From the NCBI GenBank assembly GCA_025617745.1, contig CM046859.1:27579371-27643370 (forward strand): DNA of 64,000 nucleotides, in the 5' to 3' direction. Below the pieces are notes generated by a model. The model made no database searches. It was not told where the DNA came from and saw nothing but the letters and a program-made list of their open reading frames with translations. The stretch is from Heliocidaris erythrogramma. Lineage: Eukaryota > Echinodermata > Echinoidea > Camarodonta > Echinometridae. This document shows, piece after piece, positions 46,711 to 57,400 of the stretch. A program made the translations under genes and the position numbers. Position 1 is the first letter of the stretch, and each line of letters begins with the position of its first letter.

Positions 46711-49700
46711 CCAAAGACTTTAAATAGTATCAAGACAGATTACTCTGACCTACTTCCGTAGTACATTTTGGAGGCATAATTTGCTGTGTTAAAAACAGAC
46801 TCGGGGAAAAATACGTTCTCCATAGGTATAACACGTGAAAAGATGTCTCACTTTTTCTTGATATTTCATATCTTACTCTATCTTTTTGAAGTCTGATTTT
46901 TGCACGAGAAAAAGGATGGATAGTTAAAAAAACATTTCTTTAACCTTTTTTGTCAATAAATGCCGCTATGAATCCCTTGGATCATGCCTGTTTTTTTGAC
47001 AGTCATCTGCCATAGGGTTAACACGTGAAAACATGGATTTTAAAAATGATTATAGTTCCTCTAGTATTACCTTGAATTTAGTGCAAATGTGGCTTACATG
47101 TAATTTGAGACTCTGAAAAGGCTTAATGAAGGCTCAAAAGGTGCAAGGGACCCCGCATAAATCCCCGGGAATATGCATGCTTTTGGCCTTCCATCTCCCA
47201 TAGGTTAACACGCAAAAACGGGAATTTTTGAATGATTATAATTCCCGCAGAATTAAATCAAAATTTTGAAAATGTACCTTGAATAAAATTTAAAACTCTG
47301 AAAATGTATAATTAAGACTCAACTAGTTGAATAGACCCCGCATAAATCCCCGGGAATATGCATGCTTTTTACCCCCAAAAGTCTCTCCTGCCATAGGTTT
47401 ACACGCGAATTTTAGGATGATTATAATTCCCATAATTTTTATTTGAAAATACAAAAAACGTGATTTACATGAAATTTAAAGCTCTGAAAAGGTATAATTA
47501 AGGCTTGATGAGTCCAGTAAACCCCCCCCCCCCCATAAATCCCCGTGAATATGCATGCTTTTGACCAAAAACGTCTAGCCTGCCATAGGTTAACACATGA
47601 AAACAGGGGTTTTGAAATGATTTTAATTCCCCTAGTATTTATTTAAAATTAGGAAAAATGTGATTTACATGAAATTTAAAGCTCTGGAAGGGTAGAACTG
47701 AGGCTCGATGAGTCCAATAAACCCCCCCCCCCCCCCATAAATCCCCGGGAATATGCATGCTTTTGGCCTTCCAGCTCCCATAGGTTAACACATGAAAACA
47801 GGGGTTTTGAAATGATTTTAATTCCCCTAGTATTTATTTAAAATTAGGAAAAATGTGATTTACATGAAATTTAAAGCTCTGGAAGGGTAGAACTGAGGCT
47901 CGATGAGTCCAATAAACCCCGCACAAATCCCCGGGAATATGCATGCTTTCGACCCAAAAAAAATAATTTGCCATACTACACGTGCATTCCAATATTTGTT
48001 TATCGATGACCTAATGTGGGCGTGTACCGATCACGTGGGTCGACGGCATCCAATGAGATCGTGCACTAGCAGACGACCATGCATGTAGCAGACGTACGTC
48101 CGCCCGAAAGCAAACCCAGTCTAGCCGGTTAGAAGAAAATCTAACTTAAATTCCAGTTCACTACTATATTTCTAATGTACCAAAGGCAAAATTCAATGTG
48201 TTAAATTCATAAATTCGTATAATCAATGTTCTATCACCGCATTACGCCTAGCCTAATGACTAATGTTCATGCAAGCAGCATGGAATAGCTGAGCGGAATA
48301 GGTGCATGGGGGCATGGACATGATAGGTGTCTAGCACTATCTAGGCTTGGTCTACCCCTCTGCGATCCCGATCGAGGTGGTGGCGTTGCCGATGGTATGT
48401 CAGTTTTCCAAAACTTGGCTCATCAATGTTTTTTGCTTGCTGTTCGTTGTTTGCTTGTCTTTGGTACCGACAGCCCCGAGAGACCGACAATGTAGTGTGT
48501 GTGTGGGGGGGGGGGGCTTCTGAACCCTGTTATGGACGAATGCGGGATGTAGTAAAAGGGTGGGGGCACAAAATTAATGCAGGGCTGTCAAAGGAGATTT
48601 GTATTTTTCTTCTCGCCAGCTCTCCAACTGTCAGTTGGGGGGATTTTTCGCCAGCCCTCCGAAAGTCGCTCAGTGGAGGGGTGTAGGGTATCAGATTTTA
48701 TGAGTCCAGTTTTCCTCCATAATTCTCTGACAAGCAAAAAAAAGTTTTCAGTTCTAAAAGGGGGATACAATTTTATTTAAAAGCCTCCTAAATCCGCCAC
48801 TGATCCATGCCCGGACTGTCACGTCAGTCTTGCGGGGTGGGCCTTTTTACAAGTTTTTCTCGGAGGGTTAATAGAACGACATTGTTAGCCTCTTGGGCTT
48901 CCAAACTAAATTTGGTGCTCGATCTGGGTTTTTTCACAATTTAGGCAAGAGCCCGTATATGCCAACTTGGGTTTCAAGAAGGGGGCCGCGGCCGATTCGC
49001 CCCCTCTTGATCCGCCCCTGTTATTCTGTCATGGATGTGAAGAATAATTATTATGATTGCATAGTGTTGGTGGTCGATCTCATTAAATTGAAAGATTGGG
49101 GGAAGCAATAAGAGATCATTTTTATTTTTTTAAATTTCGTTCCAATTGCTTTATTTTTACTGTTTGTTTTTGTCGGTTTTTTTTTTTTTTTTTTTGCTCA
49201 GTGATTTTTTTTTAAATCATGTAAATCACTTGTAATTGTTGTGATTTCTGTTGATTGCCTAATAAAACACAAATAAGAAAAAAAAAGAGATCATTATTTT
49301 TTCCTCAATTCCATGGGAGTCATTTTTTACAGATCGGTTGTAAGAGAGAAAAAAGAGTATGAGAAAAATGAGAGGGGGGAGGAGAGAGAGACAAAGAGAG
49401 CTGGGCAAAAGTAATGGGATATTCCTACAAAGACAGAATAGGACTGGTAAATAAATTATATCATCAGCTGCTATATTGTTGGTTACTAGTTAATTCAATT
49501 CAAAACACGGAGGCCATCCCCCTTTTCGTACAATCGGTAAAGGCCCTATTGCGTTGGTGATGGCTTCGGAGCAAGCCCCTATACTGTTTTCTTCGCCTGT
49601 CGTCTCACATTTCTACAGCAGAATATTACAAATAACTTACCGTAAGTTGGTTATATTGCTGGCGTATCCAAGAATGCAGGGAGAGGGGGGAGGCTCACGC

Positions 49701-50559
49701 CTGACGAACAAAAAAAAAATCATCAGATGCATTCTATTTTGAATTTTAGGACAAGCAAGGAAAAAAAATTTCAGTTTTCAGATTCTTTCTGTGCGGGGGG
49801 GGGGGGGGGTACACATTTCCTTTCATTCGATGTGTAACTAAGGTATGTCAGATTTGGTTTTGGCTGGCACATAGGGGCACGCGTACATTCCTGGATATAT
49901 AATCTTGGATACGCCACTCTTAATGTAATCTTTATATTTATATAAGGAATTGCTCACACGCAATCTCATTTTATTAAAGCCTTTTCTGTCTTGAATTTTA
50001 AAAGAATAAGGCTAATAAAACTACATTGCAGGTCTATAACCCCTATATATCAAATGAAATATTCTGATTTAATAGAAAAATAAAGATAGCACATTATTAT
50101 TTTTAAATAACTTTTCTCGACATTCCCGTCAGATATCGCAGTGTTTGCTCATATAGAGCTTAATATCAGGGAACATGTTTGGACCCCCCCCCATCATCAC
50201 ATAAATATTAATAGAAATTTCATAGCAAATAACTTTAACAAAAATACAAACATCTAGTCCGAGTGCCCCCTCCCAACTCTCTCCCTCTCCTCCCTGGTGC
50301 AGTTAGAATTGATTCCTATCTGTTTTGGGACATAAGTTTGTATTTGAAGGGACAATATCAAGATTATGCCCTTTAGTTACGGCTTTACCAAAAGGCAAAA
50401 GCGCTGTCCAGAAAAAGAAGAAAAAAATAAAGAAAATAAAAAATACAAACATCTTGATTAAGACTATAACCTTTCCCTCTGGGCCCGATCGACATGTACC
50501 ACAATATATACGCGTGCTTTATTTCGGCACTGAGCACTCTTCGTATTTAAACTCTTTGG
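46711..50559 (-). mobile_element. Non-autonomous DNA transposon, right (inverted) copy
   Basis: 3849 bp, starting CCAAAGACTTTAAATAGTAT and ending with the reverse complement of CCAAAGAGTTTAAATACG. It is flanked by TAGTA on both sides (46706-46710, 50560-50564). Collinear in reverse with 1222-4492, including the ~190-bp array, the poly-C run and GA-rich parts. It is longer mainly because of extra sequence at about 48590-49140, which includes a decayed 'tccgccactgat' MITE end (48794-48805). The copies differ by many small changes, so neither is recent. Confidence 0.85.
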
Positions 50560-51432
50560 TAGTACTGTTTAACTTCCACATAACAGTGTATGCAGTGTGT
50601 ATACTGATGACTCGTTTTGGTGACTAAAGCCTTTGGAACTAAACAAATGATATAAAGAATTATAACAAATTGAATATCGTTCTTCAATATGACAAATATG
50701 TTCCCTCATTTTCTATCGATTATATAGGATCATGTTACAATTTTTAGAGACCTCTCATACAATCTCATCTTTCCCTGCTCATATTCTCTCTCCATATCTT
50801 TTATTCTTTGGTTCTAATTTCTCCTTCTTTCTCTCTCTCTCTCTTTATCTTTCTCTCTATCGCTTCTAATCCTTCCCTCCTTTTTATTTCTCATTATTTG
50901 GTTTCATTTTTCTCCTCTTTCTCTCTCTCTCTTCTCTATTGCTCCCCCTTTCTTTCTGTTTTCCCCTCATCTCTCCTGCTCACGTCTCACTTTCTCTCCC
51001 TCCTTTTTTTATTCCTTGGATTAAATATATCTTTTTCATCTTTCTCCCCAACAGTTCCATCTTCTGCATTTCCACCTCTCTCTGTCTCCAACTCTCTCTC
51101 TCTCTCTCTTTCTCTGCTTTAATTATTCATTCATTCTGTTTTTCATCTCTCTTTTCTATATTTCTCTGCTCTTTATTTCTATTTCTGCTCTCCATGTATT
51201 TATCTCTTTAACCTTTACCAACCTCTTTCTCCCTCTTAACTGATTAATCAATCTCCCATTGATAACAGATCTGTGGAAGGATGAGGTCTAATTGGCCCAC
51301 TTATTACTTGCTCCCCCCCCCCCAAAAAAAAAAAAAAACCCTCAAATGGACTGAAACACAGTCAAACAAATGAAGTTCCATGTAAAGAGATAGAAATGAG
51401 ACAATCAGCAGATTGCTTTTAGTTCTACAGTA

Positions 51433-51438
51433 TTTATT
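51433..51438 (-). terminator. Possible poly(A) signal of the TIR gene
   Basis: AATAAA on the - strand, 3.0 kb after the stop codon, near the point where unique AT-rich DNA gives way to low-complexity sequence. Other AATAAA-like words lie nearer, so this is only a candidate. Confidence 0.2.
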
Positions 51439-52084
51439 ATATAATAAATCATCTTGTAAAAGATATTCTAGAAATACACTATAAGATACCTCAATGCAGA
51501 TAGAAACTTCAAATTAATAGACTGATAAATCACACACAGAGGTAGGTTATACATTTCCATCCAAATTGTCAACCTCGAGTCTCAGATACCTGCAAAGACT
51601 AAATATTGCATACAAGTATTGCACTAAGACTATATTTCATGAACAGCTGATACTAAATCTGCAATGGCGCAATACAATACTTATGGGAAGTTAGCTTTGG
51701 ATGTACAAGTACATCACAAACAAAAAAAAAAAAATTTGCAAGACTAGTATTATGTTAATAAAATATTTGCACTATTATTCAAAATTTTAACATACATGTA
51801 TACATGTATTTTGATTTACAGCTGAAAAGTTCTTTCACACAAATAAGGGAAAGAAACTTTACCTTTGAATTAAATACATCAATTACATCATAGCACAGTT
51901 TAAAAGCTTAAAATAATGTGAAAGACAACCATTCAGGTGACTTGATCTTAGGAAACTTCTACAGTGTACCAATCACCTAAAATTATAAGTTTTTCACAGC
52001 TCAGTACAAACTATAAAATTAAACTCAAAGAACTTTATCTGGCATTCTCTAGGGCAACAGTTTAGGAGTATGAAGGAAATTGAG

Positions 52085-52146
52085 GATAACATGAAGGCGC
52101 TCGCACAGAACCGAACTCTGAGTTTGGTTCTGCGCGAGCCGTTATC
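52085..52146. repeat. Near-perfect 62-nt hairpin
   Basis: GATAAC (52085) pairs with GTTATC (52141-52146). Inside, GGCGCTCGCACAGAACC pairs with GGTTCTGCGCGAGCC with one bulge and one mismatch, and AACTC pairs with GAGTT, leaving almost no loop. The stem is GC-rich in AT-rich surroundings. It could be a small MITE, a structured 3' UTR element or a microRNA-like precursor. Confidence 0.6.
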
Positions 52147-54278
52147 TTGGCGAGCCTGTATGGGTGCGTCGAGTAGTCTACTTTATGAGTCTCTTTTACG
52201 CTTATAGATAGTGTAATTATTGCAATATCTCTTTATAGAAGTAATATTTGAAGTTCATATTTTGAATATAGTATGACATGGAACCTCTAACATATAGAGC
52301 AAAATATTTTTTGGTGATTGCCAGGCACCCTGGCCTTTAAGCAAGAAACATTTTAGCTTTAAAAAGTACTTACAAAAGTCTATTCTAGCTATACATGTAC
52401 ATAGTTCTTTTACCTACTGTAAAATATCTCATTATTATTACATATTCCTGGCATCAGTAATATATAATTCAGAGAGGCAGCTGTGCAAGCACCATAATAA
52501 ATGTTTATTCAAACTGTTAATGACAATTAAAATACGGGACATCTCACCAATATAAAAGATGTATAGTTTTCTTCAGAATACCACACTATTTTTTAATTCC
52601 TTACAGCTAAAATATGGAAGGCAAAGGGATGAACAGGAAATTAAAACAAAAAATTATTATTTCAGTTTATTTTCTAATTTTTTTCTACAATTCACTAATT
52701 CAAGAGTTACACGCTCTTCATAAAATGTCAAAAATGGAGAATTTTAGGGATTTGGGAATTTAAATTCACATGAAAGTTTGCAACCCTTCAAACAATTGGT
52801 AATTTCTGAGTGTAAACATCAAGTTCATTATTTGGAAATAAAATTTACAATGCCAGACTGAGCGGCAGTGGACCCTTCCTTTAAAACAAAAAGGTAGATG
52901 TACATCTAGTCCATTCACACTTTACAAAAATTGAAAACATTGGGGACCTGGGGCCTACCCTGTTTCATAAAACTTGTTATCAATAACAAGTTACAATAAT
53001 TGTTATATGCTACTGAAACAAGTTTAGATAAATGTATCTCAACTTTTGTTTTGGTGGTGTACACTGAATGATAAATGGTGATGTTGTGAATTTTACATGG
53101 CATACAAGTGGTACAACAAAAAGTAAATAGTATCTTGATGCACACTGGCACCATGAAAATAATGTGCCCCTAAAATCGTACTTAAAATGTACCGAAATTG
53201 AAAGGTATCGGTACAATACTACTGAAATAGTCATCCTGAATAATTTAAACATGGTAGGAGTAAATGTAGATAAATCTTTTACATGAATGACAAATTACTC
53301 ATTTTAGCTTTAAATTTAACAGTATATATGCAACTCTTAATTTCCTTTTATTAATTAATATTTTTTACCTGTATAGACAATTCTTAATATTCTCTACATT
53401 TTTTGGGGTCTAATTTATTATGTATAAGTAAATACTATCAAAATTGATATTTTAATGCTACATGTATAATGGTTTGTATGTTTTAATGTGAAATAATTGT
53501 ACTTACGAAATGTATTATGTTTCATTATGTATTCACAACAATGTAAAACATTCACAATTCAGCATTTGGCTGCAAGGCATTTTTCAAAAATAAAAACCAT
53601 TATTGAATTGAATTCATTTGAACTCCAAAATTTAATAGCTTTGTTCAGTATAAAACAAAACAAGGATACCTTTGACAGAAAGAGACAAGATTGGCTGCTA
53701 AATCAAAACCTTATGATTCAATTGAACCGGAAAATGGAATGAAAGTTCAGAAGAAGAAATGGGATCACATGATTGATGCTAAATGCACAACATTTCCTAA
53801 TGGAAGGAGGAATGGACAAACTAACCTACGATTGCACTTGGAATATCTGCCATAATTCACAGAAAACTTAACCGTGACAAATAAAATCTATAATACCCAT
53901 ATAATGTACAACTCAAAGACTGGAAGTAAAAGGGTCATATGAAAAGATCAAGAATGAACACTTCACATTCTTGCATACTAGTACAAAAATTATACTTTTC
54001 TAATTTTCAAACTTCAACTTGGTTCGTTAAATTTTTTGATATCGAAAACAAGCTGCTGAAAACTGCTTATCCAATAATAGCGAGCCAATGGAGTAAAATG
54101 GAGTCAAAAGGGGCCTGAGCTTACGATCCTAGCAGAATCTTCGTCAGAGGCAAAAAGAGGCAAAAAGAGAAAAAAAAAATTTGATAAGGAATAAATTTCT
54201 TCACAAGTCCATGGTGTTAATGTACCTTGGATAAATTGATACATGTATGTTACTTTGTAATCTTGATAATGAACCTGG

Positions 54279-54371
54279 TCATGAGAACATGTCATGAGAA
54301 CATGTCATGAGAACATGTCATGAGAACATGTCATGAGAACATGTCATGAGAACCTTGTCATGAGAACATGA
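54279..54371. repeat. 13-bp tandem array (TCATGAGAACATG)n
   Basis: About seven units, the sixth varied to 'agaaccttg'. It lies ~60 bp past the TIR-gene stop codon, in the probable 3' UTR. There are no spacers, so it is not a CRISPR array. Each unit contains GAACATGTCA when joined to the next. Confidence 0.85.
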
Positions 54372-54432
54372 CATTAAGCATTACATAATTCACCACATCC
54401 TCCTCTGTTTCCACGGTGGACATCTTGAACAA

Positions 54433-57400
54433 CTAGGCCTGGTCTTCAACTGTGAGCTCCAGGAGTTTCTGAGAGAACAAAAAAGGGGGGACAAGGGTCT
54501 AAGATTTTTCGGAAGAAATGAATAGGACTAAACTAATTTTTGTCATAATTTACATTTCTGTATTTACCATTATGCCGAAAAAAGCTCTATTGCACAATTA
54601 GGACACCTGCAAGTTGACGGAAATTTCAATGTCAATTTCAGGCAATAAAAAGGACATAACCCAACTGGTTGACATTTATCATCTTATAAATAACAGAAAT
54701 CAAGTGAGAAGGCCTGTTAACACATCCTTAACTATTTCAATCTGGATACTGCCTCAGAGTTATAATGGATGAATCAATGCCAATCTGTGAAATAATAATA
54801 AGATAATAATACCATTCTGGATTTATATAGCACCTGGAGTAATACATCTCTGATATCTCTAAGTGGTTTACAGACACATCTGGAATGTGTATATTTCTTT
54901 TTTGTGACAAAAATGAGAAGAGGTTGAGCTACGCAATCATAAAATTAATGAGTGTTGTTATTATGAATTGATTCCTAGTCTGTCAATGTTGTTTTAGTCT
55001 TCAACCCAAATGAGTTAATGTGTTATTGTGAGGCATGATTAATCACCTTTACAATGTTTTCTGTGTACTCTGGTTGGGTGACCTGTTTAGTCTGCTCTAT
55101 CAGTCGCATCAGGTTAACTAGGGCTGGTTGGGTAGGGTAATCTCCAGAGTTTGATGAGCTGCAGGTAAGTAGCATAAAACAAAACAAAATGAACAACATA
55201 TTAGTTTCTTTAAATTTTTGTTGCATATATGTTTGTGTTCTCAAATTGATAATAAATTTCTCCATCCTGTTCAAGACATGGTAATGTAAGACATGTAATA
55301 ATGAATAATATGTTTTTAGTTAACAAGGTCAAACTTACTCATCTGAAGCAAATCTCTGCAAGATCTTGTAAGCAGCCATCACAAGAGGTAGACAGACAGC
55401 ATGGGGTAGCTTTGGTCGATCTGTCACTCCTGATATCTTCTTCATCACATCGTGAACTCTGTCACCAAGGGTAGCAGCTAAACTGGCCCAAAACGCATCA
55501 GTCACACTCACATCACATCCAACAAGATGAAAGTAGGTGGGTTTCTGAGGAATCTCACGGACCCGGATTGGGAACATGAGTGGTACATCAGGGTTGGCAA
55601 TCCTCTGCCTCCAGATGGCGACGTGGAACTCCTGCACGCATTCGGGACACTCCAGGTAGTGAGGGGACAGGATGGGTATGATGCAGTTGGCCTTCTCCAA
55701 GGCTTGCAGCTTCTCCTGGACGTCACTTGGTACCGCACTGAATCTCAAACCTGGTGCAGCCTGCTTGAGGACTTGTCCGACAAAGTCGACATACTTCTCA
55801 TCCTCGCTGTGGTAACTGAAGATGAGATGCTCAGCTCGGTTGGTATGGGATGATGGGAGGATGTCAGTGAGGGGTGGCGGAAATGGAGTAGACTCTTTTA
55901 CAAGGGAGTCACTTGTGCCGAAGTTCTTCTGAAACCGAGCTGCTCTGAGGGCTTCCATCTCAACATCTGGTGATATATGAGGAATCTGAAAGGTGGATTG
56001 GTATATATGAATAAATCTCTTTCAATCACAAGACACATCAACTTCAACAGCAATATCAAACTATGTCTGCATGCTTCAAGTACAAAAAAGGTGACCTTAT
56101 TACATCCCCTCTTGCACAATTTCCCAAACTTTTTTGCACATGCAGATAGCACCTAATGTATTTTTAATTTTCTTTAACCTAACTCTTGGTTGTATTAAGT
56201 TGTATTAATTTGCAAAGTTGACAAATAATCTATGCTTCCATGTAATTAATCATCAAGCCTGAAGGAGTTCATGAAAGAGCATATGAATGAAATAAAGCAA
56301 TAGCAAAGGACTCTTTCTTTCGAAATCAAAGAAATTTGATACCTGTTCTCTGTCGAAGATGTCAGTAAGATTTGCGCTCATATCCACTTTTTCTTCCTTG
56401 ATCCACTGGACGACCGCTGGACAAATAGCCTTGACGACATCCTCAAAGACATCGTCTGTTCCCTTGACTATTGGGATGTGAGTGAACTCAGGTTGGATGG
56501 AGTCCAGGTCTTCAAGACAGATCGGGATCAGCTGAAGATGCTGTTTGCCCTGTAGAGAGTGAATTGACACAATGACATTCGAGTTAGATACTACTTGGTT
56601 AAAAGGTATTTGAATTTAACGTGGAGAAGGTTTACGGTTCACCATGTGTTAGTCCTGATAAGGACTGTTGCGCTATTGAAATGCGGGTAGAGAATGATGA
56701 GAGAAGGGGAGAAAAAGAGAAATTGATAGTCGAGAGAGACACAAGGTATAAGAAATTATCTTTGGTGAGAGTGAAGTCCTTAGAAGGACTGTAAACCAGA
56801 TGAGAAAGGTGGCTGGAAGAGAAGAGTAGGTGAGGTGACGAGTCTCGGCGGTGGAGAGTAGATCCGGTGAGAAGTCTCGGCGATGAAGAGTAGGAGAGAT
56901 GAGGCGTCTCGACGTTCCGGGCAGGTTGACTGCCCGTCATCACTCCTGATGACGGGCAGTCAACCTGCCCCGGAACAGCTGTTGGAAAGAACCATCCTCT
57001 TACATGCTTCTCTGTAAGATCTAGTGAAAAACGAAATGAAAATGTTCCTTGTTGCATGTACATCTACATGCCGATGAATGCAAACTATTACCGTAGGCTA
57101 CTGCTTATCATGTGCTAATGAATGCTTATTAGTCAGCACGAGTTCTGCGTATCTGAGACAAAACTGGAGCGTTTGTAAGCAAAGAATCAAATCATGTTCG
57201 TAGGTCGCCAATAATGAAACCAAATGGACAAATGGACAAAAAAGCAAATAAATATGTATTGGTGCACTTGTCATGCGAGTATTAGTGTAAAGTCATTATT
57301 GTGTTGTCTCTGGCAACTAATCCTCACCACGGTGTAGGCTATGGAAATGTCTTAAGCAGCAATTATCAGCATTCCCATGCATGACAGTGATTAAATGAAA

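Larger units (their letters stand above)
50565..54432. other. AT-rich region, partly 3' UTR of the TIR gene; no other gene
   Basis: Between the transposon and the TIR-gene stop codon. About 50760-51240 is pyrimidine-rich (CTCT repeats with short unique pieces). A C-run/A-run composite is at 51314-51338. From about 51430 on, the sequence could be TIR-gene 3' UTR. It contains a long hairpin (52085-52146) and a 13-bp tandem array (54279-54371). Confidence 0.5.

Noticed and set aside
1222..50559. The inverted transposon copies as traces of a 42-kb segmental inversion or duplication
   Set aside because: Flanks outside the elements are unrelated and each copy has its own matching 5-bp duplication, so two insertions explain it.
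54279..54371. CRISPR array
   Set aside because: The units abut directly with no variable spacers, and the context is eukaryotic; the same holds for the 170-, 190- and 330-bp arrays.
56647..56690. Second hammerhead-like motif (CTGATAAGGACT...GAAA)
   Set aside because: The core reads CTGATAA instead of CTGANGA and no stems could be drawn.
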